DNA from: Sweltsa coloradensis
Lineage: Eukaryota; Arthropoda; Insecta; Plecoptera; Chloroperlidae
Assembly (NCBI GenBank): GCA_024449915.1
Contig: JAMZAV010000074.1
Coordinates: 496,001 to 560,000 of the forward strand
Length of the DNA stretch: 64,000 nt
Direction of reading: 5' to 3'
In this document: piece after piece, positions 36,236-45,523 of the stretch
Numbering within the stretch: the first letter of the stretch is position 1
Layout of the letters: the number at the start of each line of letters is the position of its first letter
Notes under the pieces: generated by a model
What the model was told of the DNA's origin: nothing
Seen by the model: the letters and a program-made list of their open reading frames with translations, nothing else
The model's database searches: none
Position numbers and translations under genes: made by a program

Positions 36236-36612
36236 TAATTTTTTTTTGGTTTATTTGGATTAAGGACGCCTCAACCGTTAGGTCATAATGCACCACTCTA
36301 GCCTAGGGGATATGGGGAGGAGACGCCCATGTTGGTCAGAACCAGCCACGGGTAAGGGGAGGAAAGGGGGTTCTTACGTCGCGGTCATCATTGTCGTTGT
36401 CATCGTTCGTTGTGTCCTTGTCATCGCCGTCGAGGGGTCGTCAAGGAAAGGGGATCCCGACGACGTTTGCCAGAGCTCGCCCCTATTTTCGGGGAGTAAA
36501 ATACTACCCTTCATACTACCTGATGTTTGCGAGGTGGGCTTTTTCTCTTGAATCGCCTTTTACGATTAGCAGAGCCATGCTCTGGGCCAATTCTACCCCG
36601 GGCCCAGATATT
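36236..36612 (+). repeat. dispersed repeat (GGTCAGAACCAGCCAC family) inside the satellite
   Basis: Starts after a poly-T with TTTGGATTAAGGACGC and AACCGTTAGGTCATAATGC. It contains TTGGTCAGAACCAGCCACGG and ends GGCCCAGATATTAATCAG, where the satellite resumes. The copy at 39144-39521 has the same two junctions. Open frames across it are by-products of the repeat. Confidence 0.7.
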
Positions 36613-37411
36613 AATCAGTTTGTCTCATAGCTGGGAGATCCAGTAGGCCATGCCCCGAATAAGGTGGAACTCTGCTGGTACTATGGCCATGACATGTTAA
36701 TATTGGCTATAGAATTATCTTCAGATGACTGACTTCAAAGACAGAAAGTCAGCATCATGCAAATAGCCATGTGTGCATTTTGAAGGGTTACTAAATAGTA
36801 GTAAATATAAGTCACAATTAAGCAGTTTGTCTCATAGCTGGGAGATCCAGTAGGCCATGCCCCAAATAAGGTGGAACTCTACTGGTACTATGGCCATGAC
36901 ATGTTAATATTGGCTATAGAATTATCTTCAGATGACTGACTTCAAAGACAGAAAGTCAGCATCATGCAAATAGCCATGTGTGCATTTTGAAGGGTTACTA
37001 AATAGTAGTAAATATAAGTCACAATTAATCAGTTTGTCTCATAGCTGGGAGATCCAGTAGGCCATGCCCCGAATAAGGTGAAACTCTGCTGGTACTATGG
37101 CCATGACATGTTAATATTGGCTATAGAATTATCTTCAGATGACTGACTTCAAAGACAGAAAGTCAGCATCATGCAAATAGCCATGTGTGCATTGTAGGGT
37201 TACTAAATAGTTAATATAAGTCACAATTAATCAGTTTGTCTCATAGCTGGGAGATCCAGTAGGCCATGCCCCGAATAAGGTGGAACTCTGCTGGTACTAT
37301 GGCCATGACATGTTAATATTGGCTATAGAATTATCTTCAGATGACTGACTTCAAAGACAGAAAGTCAGCATCATGCAAATAGCCATGTGTGCATTGTAGG
37401 GTTACTAAATA

Positions 37412-38298
37412 CAGTAAGATCTCTCTTATCCGAGTTGGATGAGACCGGGGCACCTCGGATTGCGAAAAAACTCGGATGGCGCGGATCAATTGTTTATTTG
37501 CTCTCGTAGCATAGCCTGATGGGGTTTAAAATGATATATGACACATGTAATGGATAAAGGAACATAAAATACACACAATACACTTCAATACAGAGTATAC
37601 TAAATGATTTAATAACTTGTAATTCAAGCATCACGAAACACACGTACACAATTAGGCCTACATGTCGTAATAAAAAACGTATGTTTAGGCCTAGGCCTAG
37701 GCCTAGGCCTAAACTCGACGCAGTAGGCCTAGGCCTACAATGCAAACATAGGCTAGGCCTAGCTCTCTTTCTCATGTGGGAAAACCTCTCACTACTATGC
37801 CCGCGCTGAAGCTCACGACGCAAGATAAGTCTGGGAAAGAAATAAGATAAGCCCAGGAATAAACAATCAATGCGTCGTGATACGAATTTCGTGAATCGGT
37901 TGAAACATGATTGCATCTAGTTCCACAACGACCATCTTGAACAGCTGTGTGTGAGTGAGATGGCTGGATCGTATGCGCACGCGCAGGCGCGCGACGCACA
38001 CTGACCTCTATATGCTCAGTGGGTGGCACTGACGCTTACCGGCGATGCGCCCGACGCACACTGATGCACACTGCTCGAAAGTCGAGATATATCGCCGATC
38101 TATCTTCTTTGCACTCACTCGTAAGGCATGCCTACGAATGTATGCGAGTACATTTAAAAAAGTGCGGCGCGGCGTCTGTAATTATTTTTATGTTTTATTT
38201 ACGTATTTAAAACTTTAATTTTTTTTTTTTTTTTTTTTGGCGGCTCGGTTAACACGGTACATCGGATAAGAGGAGATCGGATAAGAGAGATCTTACTG
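37412..38298. mobile_element. pogo/Tigger-like MITE, 887 bp, TA duplication
   Basis: Inverted ends CAGTAAGATCTCTCTTATCC and GGATAAGAGAGATCTTACTG are flanked by TA (37410-37411 and 38299-38300). The uninterrupted satellite reads AAATAGTTAAT at the same place. The ends match the CAGTA-GA-CTCT--TATCC pattern of pogo/Tigger elements. The interior has TAGGCC hexamer clusters and a poly-T near the right end. Non-autonomous; same family as 60632-61647. Confidence 0.88.
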
Positions 38299-39143
38299 TA
38301 GTTAATATAAGTCACAATTAATCAGTTTGTCTCATAGCTGGGAGATCCAGTAGGCCATGCCCCGAATAAGGTGGAACTCTGCTGGTACTATGGCCATGAC
38401 ATGTTAATATTGGCTATAGAATTATCTTCAGATGACTGACTTCAAAGACAGAAAGTCAGCATCATGCAAATAGCCATGTGTGCATTGTAGGGTTACTAAA
38501 TAGTAGTAAATATAAGTCACAATTAAGCAGTTTGTCTCATAGCTGGGAGATCCAGTAGGCCATGCCCCGAATAAGGTGGAACTCTGCTGGTACTATGGCC
38601 ATGACATGTTAATATTGGCTATAGAATTATCTTCAGATGACTGACCTCAAAGACAGAAAGTCAGCATCATGCAAATAGCCATGTGTGCATTGTAGGGTTA
38701 CTAAATAGTTAATATAAGTCACAATTAATCAGTTTGTCTCATAGCTGGGAGATCCAGTAGGCCATGCCCAAATAAGGTGGAACTCTGCTGATACTATGGC
38801 CATGAAATGTTAATACAGTAGTATTGGCTAGATAGAATTATCTTCAGATGACTGACCTCAAAGACAGAAAGTCAGCATCATGCAAATAGCCATGTGTGCA
38901 TTGTAGGGTTACTAAATAGTTAATATAAGTCACAATTAATCAGTTTGTCTCATAGCTGGGAGATCCAGTAGGCCATGCCCCAAATAAGGTGGAACTCTGC
39001 TGATACTATGGCCATGAAATGTTAATACAGTAGTATTGGCTATAGAATTATCTTCAGATGACTGACCTCAAAGACAGAAAGTCAGCATCATGCAAATAGC
39101 CATGTGTGCATTGTAGGGTTACTAAATAGTAAATATAAGTCAC

Positions 39144-39521
39144 AATTTTTTTTTTGTTTATTTGGATTAAGGACGCGTCAACCGTTAGGTCATAATGCAC
39201 CACTCTAGCCTAGGGGATATGGGGAGGAGACGCCCATGTTGGTCAGAACCAGCCACGGGTAAGGGGAGGAAAGGGGGTTCTTACGTCGTGGTCGTCATTG
39301 TCTTTTGTCATCGTTCGTTGTGTCCTTGTCATCGTCGTCGAGGGGTCGTCAAGGGAAGGGGGTCCCGACGACGGTTGCCAAAGCTCGCCCCTATTTTCGG
39401 GGAGTAAAATACTACCCTTCATACCAGCTGATGTTTGCGAGGTGGGCTTTTTCTCTTGAATCGCCTTTTACGATTAGCAGAACCATGCTCTGGGCCAATT
39501 CTACCCCGGGCCCAGATATTA
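39144..39521 (+). repeat. second copy of the GGTCAGAACCAGCCAC repeat inside the satellite
   Basis: About 95 percent similar by eye to 36236-36612 and joined to the satellite at the same points on both sides. Two independent insertions are therefore unlikely; duplication of a multi-unit block by unequal exchange is the better explanation. Confidence 0.7.
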
Positions 39522-39794
39522 ATCAATTTGTCTCATAGCTGGGAGATGCAGTAGGCCATGCCCCAAATAAGGTGGAACTCTACTGGTACTATGACCATGA
39601 TATGTTAATATTGGCTATAGAACTATCTTCAGATGACTGACCTCAAAGACAGAAAGTCAGCATTGTGCAAATAGCCTTGTGTGCAATGTACAGTTACTAA
39701 ATAGTAGTAAATATAAGTCACAATTAAGCAGTTTGTCTCATAGCTGGGAGATCCAGTAGGCCATGCCCCAAATAAGGTGGAACTCTGCTGGTAC

Positions 39795-40271
39795 TAGGGA
39801 TGACATCGGGTACTCGACTCCTACTAGACTCCTGTTGGAGTCGACTCCATTTTCAAGGAGTCGGGTAAAAAAAAAAAAAATTTTTTAAAAATGATAAATT
39901 GAATGAGATTGCACTTGTCTCGTTAGTCGTTATCTTATCTCAAAACGTAAACATAACAAATCAGCAAGAATCTTGGCCGGGCAAAGAGACAAGCAAGCTA
40001 GTGATACGTAGCGGGTGGGGGATGGGAATGGCCGGACAGCATTGTGCAAACCCACTGAAAATCAGTTATATAACTGAGTGGGTAGACTCATACAATTTAT
40101 TTATTATTTATTTAACTAGAGTAGTGGGCTAAAAATAACTTTTGCATAAAAAAATTCAAAAAAAAAAAATTATTTTTTATTTTTTTAAATTGCGGATTGG
40201 GGAGTCGACTCCTACCCGGTTCCCAAGGCTCCGGAGTCGACTCCAATATTTACTACCTGATGTCATCACTA
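39795..40271. mobile_element. hAT MITE, 477 bp, TAGGGATGACATC family
   Basis: GCTGGTAC is duplicated exactly at 39787-39794 and 40272-40279; the satellite has it once. Ends are TAGGGATGACATCGGGTA and, on the complement, TAGTGATGACATCAGGTA. The interior holds a copy of the SINE palindrome (40062-40077) and repeated GGAGTCGACTCC motifs. Related ends occur at 44497, 55812 and 61450-61467. Confidence 0.88.
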
Positions 40272-40604
40272 GCTGGTACTATGGCCATGAAATGTTAATA
40301 TTGGCTATAGAATTATCTTCAGATGACTGACCACAAAGACAGAAAGTCAGCTTCATGCAAACAGCCCTGTGTGCATTGTACGGTTACTAATAGTAAATAT
40401 ATAAGTCTCAATTAAGAGGAAGTCGGAAAGCTCATTTTACGTGGTTTCAAATGTCTCAACCAATTTAAGTAGCATATATTTGTGATTTTATCTAATTGTG
40501 TAAAAACTAATGATTAATTATGAAGTCATCTATCATAGCACTTTTCCATTAATTGATTATAGAAAATGTCTGACAGGCCTGGGTCAGCTGAGTAAGTAAA
40601 TAAA

Positions 40605-40890
40605 TAAATAATAAATAAATTGTATTTTAGAGTCTACCCACTCAGTTATATAACTGATTTTCAGTGGGGGACAGTAAATTAAAGCGACCAAGCCAACCCT
40701 GTAGGCCCAGACGCAATCGACGAGTGAGCGATAACCAACCTAAGATCCATTTTTTAAATAGGAAATATAGCAATCAGTGGTATGAACAGTGCGAACACCC
40801 GCGGATCAACGCCAGAATCAACAAGGCCTCTGAACAACTCTATATTTATTATGTGTTTTGTTGCTAAGACGGCTTCAAAGTCACCGTTTA
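40605..40890 (-). repeat. 5'-truncated, inverted copy of the 20088-20480 SINE
   Basis: The complement of this stretch follows 20170-20460 in order: CCGCGGATCAACGCCAGAAT, GACGAGTGAGCGATAACCAA, the palindrome TCAGTTATATAACTGA (40642-40657) and AGAGTCTACCCA. The tRNA-like head is missing here. Confidence 0.75.
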
Positions 40891-40894
40891 CAAA

Positions 40895-41750
40895 CTCCTA
40901 AGACAAGAACTGATGGACTTAAGTCCAAATCAGAAGTTAAAAAACTTCTCACTTTGGCCTGCTTCCCTTTATAGGGCATAATGTTGGGACCCAAAATTTT
41001 TCTTTCTACCCAAACAATTTGAAATTTGTGATTTTTTTTGAATTTTAGAATTTTTTTTGATTTTTTTCCTTGATCTTTTAGGAAAAAAATGCTGATTTTG
41101 GATTCCAAATTGGCATCAAATTTAAAAAAAAATCCGAAATTTGAATATATTTTAAAAAAATAGATTTTTTTTGCAATTTTTCATTTTTTGCAATTTTTTT
41201 GCATGTTCAAATTGAATCTACTACAGGCAAGCAAAATATCCGGGACATCCGGAAATTTGTGTTTTTTTGTGTTTTTATACACAATTCGATTTTGATCCAT
41301 TACAAAAATCGTTCTAATCATTAGAATTTAGTAAGGAAAAATTCTACCAATTCAGAGCAAAAAAAAGCAGCTTTTGACCGGGTGTAAAGTATGAAAAACT
41401 TTCAGATTTAATTGTGAGATTTGAAAGGTGGTGGTAAATATAGAAACCACTGCCCTATAAAGGGTTAAAATTAATTAACCAACCCTGCTTTCTTTTGAAA
41501 TATGATGACTAGGCATGATGAAATGTGCTGTGCTTTATCAGTTGGCAGCCAGCTAGGGCACTTCTCATCTCACTCTTACGTCATGCAGCTGAGGGAACCA
41601 CGCTACACGACCTTAAAAAAAATACAAGTTGACGTGGCCCAGTTTCTTCCTCCATGAACACGAAATAATCTTTGTAATTAAGTTATAAACTCACAACTGG
41701 ATTAAATAAAGCTGGTGATTTTTAGGTCCCTTGGTTTACTGTATACCGGG
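40895..41750. other. no gene seen; AT-rich single-copy-looking intron sequence
   Basis: Poly-T and poly-A rich sequence between the inverted SINE and the next MITE. An antisense frame at 40881-41108 is low-complexity K/F-rich and has no recognisable domain. Confidence 0.5.
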
Positions 41751-41754
41751 ATGT

Positions 41755-42099
41755 CATACCTGCCAAGTTTTGAATTCCCAAATTCGTAATAAAAGTCCCA
41801 AACAGACTTTTAAGGGGCAAACGAGGCGGCCGCGGGCAACCGGGGGGTCTGGGGGGCGAGCCCCCCAGCAAAGTGGGGGGTCCGGGGGGCTTGCCCCCCG
41901 GATTTTTTTTACAATCTTGGTGCAATTTGGTGCGTTTAGTGAGTTTTGGGACACTTGAATCATTCTTTTTTTTCTCGGCATGTTCGATGGAGGGGGTAGG
42001 GCGGGCGGGCCGTGAGGGGGAGGGGGTTGCACATACCAAGGAAGGCAAGAAACGTGAAATTCACACGGCGCGCCAGTTTTAAATATAAAATAACGATTT

Positions 42100-42137
<38 letters not shown>

Positions 42138-42247
42138 AAATTTTGAAAATTGAAAAATTCGTAAAATTGACAGGGCAATCGTAAAAATCGTAAATGACTA
42201 CCGTTTTTCGTAAATTTTACGAATAATTCGTAAAACTTGGCAGGTAT
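41755..42247. mobile_element. MITE with CATACCTGCCAAGTTTT ends, probably hAT
   Basis: Inverted ends CATACCTGCCAAGTTTT and AAAACTTGGCAGGTAT are flanked by GGGATGT (41748-41754 and 42248-42254). The interior has paired GGGGGGCGAGCCCCCC-type palindromes at 41850-41905 and a 31-base poly-A near 42100. The duplication is 7 bp certain, or 8 with one mismatch. Confidence 0.72.
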
Positions 42248-42307
42248 GGGATGTAGTGGACACAACCAAGCAGGTAAGCCTAAACCTACGGTTCATTAAC
42301 AGGTAGG

Positions 42308-42729
42308 AGCCAGCGGTTTAGTCGAGGTCGTTTAACCGGTTCTCACTCGAACACCGAAGTTAAGCAGAATCGGGCGTGGTCAGGGGTAGAGTGGGTGACC
42401 GCTCTGCCCTGAAACTCTTGTATACCGCTGGTTAGAGGAGATGGGAGGGTTCGAGAGCTAGTGTAACGGCTTCGTTCTCCTCGACGTCTGCTCGGCAGTC
42501 CGGGTTAGTGGAGAGCCTATATGACTGTCAAGGTTACACCGTCCTTTCGGATGCGACGTTAAGTTGGTACTTTTTGAAAGGAGTAGGCTACGTGCCGGTA
42601 CCGGGTTTCCCTTCCTCCCTTCTGTTCATACTTCAATCCTTGAGCACTATTCATCTATTACCACTCATTGTCTCGAACAGCCAAAGTGCATTAATATGAG
42701 ACGTTAAGCAATATCCAATGAATCAATCA
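42308..42729 (+). repeat. complete 5S rRNA-derived SINE (SINE3-type) with 13-bp target duplication
   Basis: ATTAACAGGTAGG is repeated at 42295-42307 and 42730-42742. The head (42309-42432) is 5S-like: GAAGTTAAGC (A box), a CGGGCGTGGT block and GTGGGTGACCGC (C box). Its ends CCAGCGGT and ACCGCTGG pair like helix I. The body contains GTCCTTTCGGATGCGACG, a conserved-looking core, and the tail ends AATGAATCAATCAATTAAC. The intact pol III elements and perfect duplications suggest a young copy. Confidence 0.88.
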
Positions 42730-42894
42730 ATTAACAGGTAGGGCTTTTTTTGTAAATTAAAGGAATTTTGAAAAAGCTCGGCTCGACTTAAAAATCCCAG
42801 GTTCGCACACCCCTACTCATTGCAATATTAATAACCTTAAAGCTCAGTTCCGACTATGTTTGGTTGAGTGGTGGTTTTCCACCATTATCTACAG

Positions 42895-43701
42895 CAGGGC
42901 TGCCGTTTTAACGGATTTTATCCGTTTTTACGGATATTTAGGGTGCAAACCGGATAAACGGATTTTTAGTCTTATTTACGGATATTTTGTTAATTACGTT
43001 TTCTATGCTTATTTTTGTATATTTGAATCTGCGCGGGCTAATTTCGATTGTAAACATTGAAGGCGGGGCGATAATCGATTCGACTTTCGATAGGGGGCGG
43101 AGCAAGGGAAGAGCCGTGTCCTAGACATTGTAGGAACTGCTTCTGCCAGAACTGTTGCTTTTGCTTTTGGGAGTGGGAGGAGCCAAGAACAAACAATGAA
43201 GATTGGAGCCTACAAAATTGTTTTCTTTCGTTTTTGTTTATAAAGTTTGGATTATGTGATCATAAACGTGAAAAATAGAATTGGTATATGATTAAAATGT
43301 TATTAACAAGTTCTGCAAGACTGCAATGTTATTAATAAACACAACACATGGGCCTAGGTCAAAATTGTGATGCAACATTCCTAGGGCCTAGCCTAGGCCC
43401 GGCCCCTAGCCCTAAGAATTTTTTAACCAGGTCAGATTTAAAACAAATTTTCTGTAAATAAGTAACATTTTACATTTTTATGCAATCTTAATTAAAGCAA
43501 TCACGGGCGTTTCTGGCTTATTTATTCTCATCTGTGCATAGGCCTAGGCCCTTAGCAACTTTTAGGTTATGATGGTAACAAATATAAACATAACATTTAT
43601 CCATTTTCATACTTTGATCAATGAAATTAATGTTTTTAGACTTTTCACGGATTTTTAACGTCCTCCAACAGGATTTTTTTTAAATGTCAGTGGCAGCCCT
43701 G
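42895..43701. mobile_element. hAT MITE, 807 bp, CAGGGCTGCC ends
   Basis: Ends CAGGGCTGCC(G) and, on the complement, CAGGGCTGCCACTG. Flanks ATCTACAG (42887-42894) and ATCGACAG (43702-43709) match at seven of eight bases. Near the left end ACGGAT repeats several times. Confidence 0.75.
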
Positions 43702-43884
43702 ATCGACAGCATGAAACTGTAGTTACTCATTACAATAGATTATTTATTTAATTGTTATCCTTTATACACTTCAATTTGTTAGCTACTTACAAATACTAGG
43801 ATTAGATAGTTAAAGGCAATAGCTTTCTATAATACTACTCATTACTCAATCTTATCATGAATAAGTATGTAAGCAAATACAAAC

Positions 43885-44008
43885 CTTCTTCTGCACTCTG
43901 AAGCCACTCAACAAATTTCTTCATTTGGTCCAGGAACATCATCTTGCCCTTTGACAGAATGTCCCTCCTTGTACCACTTCAGGATTACTTCTTCTGATAG
44001 CACATCAG
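43885..44008 (-). CDS. BZW: BZW/eIF5-mimic protein, penultimate exon, with a one-base frame break
   Basis: Acceptor TTTTACAG lies right of 44008 and donor GTTTGT left of 43885. The exon completes a split codon and reads TDVLSEEVILKWYKEGHSVKG in one frame. It then continues KMMFLDQMKKFVEWLQSAEE one base over, so the reading frame slips near 43947-43953 in an AAAGGG run. Both halves match the family: VLSEE-ILKWY is acidic/aromatic box 1, FVEW-L--AEEE is box 2, the surfaces that contact eIF2 beta. Removing one base gives 123 bp, restoring the phase needed by the last exon. The simplest reading is an assembly or sequencing indel in a functional gene; a real null allele is possible. Confidence 0.88.
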
Positions 44009-44310
44009 CTGTAAAAGGAAACACATACATATTAGCAAACAAATACATATGTGTGGGTGGAGAGGGGAGGAGAGAAGTAAGACGGATCATTCTTTTTAAT
44101 TTTACTTTGCAATCAACATGTCACTATGCCACATATGATACTGTTTGCTTTAGTCTTAAGTTTAAAACTAAATTTAAAAAAAGGAATTACACCCCAAAAA
44201 TAATGATTTGAAGTTTAATTAAATTATAAATAAGTCTCAAATAATTACAAATTAGTGAAATGAAATAACAATAGTACATGCTTTTCTTGTAGATAAAAAT
44301 TCTTTGATAA

Positions 44311-45303
44311 AGGCCCATTCACAACTAACTTAGTCGCTAACTTAGCCGCTAACTTAAAGATTTGTCTTATGGATAGAGGTAATGAAAAATGGTGATATAA
44401 AAACGCAAATTTCGCGTTTTTCGCGATTTCGAAAAAAATGTCAAACGTTTAAAAAATAAAAAAATAATAAAAAAAAAAAAACGGAGCCCCTTAAGTTAGG
44501 GATGACATCGATTCCAAAAAGTTAAAATCGATCATTGTGACCTAAAAATCGATTCCGAGTCGATTCCCAACAAAAAAAATAAATATTTGTACGCACCATT
44601 ATTTTGGTGGACTATTTCCGCGGAGTGCATATAGGCGCCGTTATTTCCGCGGTCTATTTCCGTGAAGCCCGTGACGCGCGCGTTGCGTTGTCTGTTTGAT
44701 GACTGTACAGCCTACCGCACGCGTAAAATTCAGTCTGGACCGGCACCTCCACCATCCCTTACATTTTGCACTCTAAACGGTGCAATTTTGCGATTTAATT
44801 CGCGTTTTTACCAGTTTCTTACAATTTTGTTCGTTATTTCGCGCTATACACGAGATTTCGCGAATTTCGCGATTTCAAAATGTGTTTTTTCCATCTCTAA
44901 ATGATGTAATTCGTCGACAATATTACATTTAAGGCAATAAAAAGGACATTTAAAAAAATTCGCGAATTTCGTTATCACCATTTTTCACTACCTCTACTTA
45001 TGGAAAAACAACATGTCTGTTCATGACCAAAACTTAGCCTTTAACTTACACTTGTCAGCAGCAGAAAGTTTGCAAACTCCAAACTTAAACTTAGCAGCTA
45101 ACTTAACATTAAGAATAAACCAATCAGAGAGTGACTCGAGCCGACAAATTGGCATTGGCAACAAGCATTGGCGCGATAAAAGCAAACACTGCAAAGCTGT
45201 ATTGTTGTGATTGGTTTAAAAACATATATCATGAACAGCCACCTAAAGTTAGAGGATAAGTTAGCTGCTAAGTTAAAGGCCTAAGTTGATTGTGAATAAG
45301 CCT
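44311..45303. mobile_element. Harbinger-like MITE interrupted by an hAT MITE
   Basis: Ends AGGCCCATTCACAACTAACT and, on the complement, AGGCTTATTCACAATCAACT. Flanks are TAA (44308-44310) and CAA (45304-45306), consistent with a mutated 3-bp TAA duplication. Repeated GCTAACTTA motifs lie near both ends. The nested hAT occupies 44374-44996. Confidence 0.6.
44374..44996. mobile_element. hAT MITE, 623 bp, TAGAGGTAATGAAAAATGG family (copy 1)
   Basis: CTTATGGA is duplicated at 44366-44373 and 44997-45004. Ends are TAGAGGTAATGAAAAATGG and, on the complement, TAGAGGTAGTGAAAAATGG. An inner TAGGGATGACATCGATTCC at 44497 looks like the end of another hAT captured or nested early, since copy 2 (55676-56290) has it too. 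Confidence 0.85.
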
Positions 45304-45523
45304 CAATGGTGGATCGTACGTAGAGGTATGCAAAAATTTAAAAAATATTCGCGAATAGTGTTGTCAACTACTATTCGTATCAAATTTTGATTCCGACCCA
45401 GCTCATCCACCATAGTGGTGGTGCCAGTTCGGCGGGTCGACCAAAGTTGGGTGATTATTTCTTCGCCTGTTACAACTTACAATCTAGCTAAGTACGGCTA
45501 AGAATGTTTGCAGAATTTGTACT

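Larger units (their letters stand above)
27754..40420 (+). repeat. satellite array, unit about 205 bp, about 14 copies, many nested insertions
   Basis: Units carry CAGTTTGTCTCATAGCTGGG, then GGCCATGACATGTTAATATT, then CAGATGACTGACC, then ATGCAAATAGCCATGTG. Unit starts are near 27756 (split, resuming at 31583), 34717, 34921, 36041, 36614, 36821, 37029, 37231, 38321, 38526, 38728, 38939, 39522 and 39727. Spacing of uninterrupted neighbours is 202-211 bp. Sequence identity is high in the centre, and the outermost unit at 27756/31583 is the most diverged. The array lies in the last BZW intron. Interruptions are listed separately. Confidence 0.93.
26287..43884 (-). other. last BZW intron, about 17.6 kb, filled with repeats
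   Basis: Bounded by the donor left of 43885 and the acceptor right of 26286. It contains, from left to right, a LINE 3' end, the 205-bp satellite array with nested transposons, an inverted SINE copy, two MITEs and a 5S-derived SINE. No further BZW coding sequence was recognised inside. Confidence 0.8.

Noticed and set aside
27754..40420. CRISPR-like array of regular repeats
   Set aside because: Units of about 205 bp are tandem without unique spacers, in a eukaryotic intron.
42309..42432. Possible functional 5S rRNA gene
   Set aside because: Diverged outside the promoter boxes and fused to a SINE body with tail and 13-bp target duplications.
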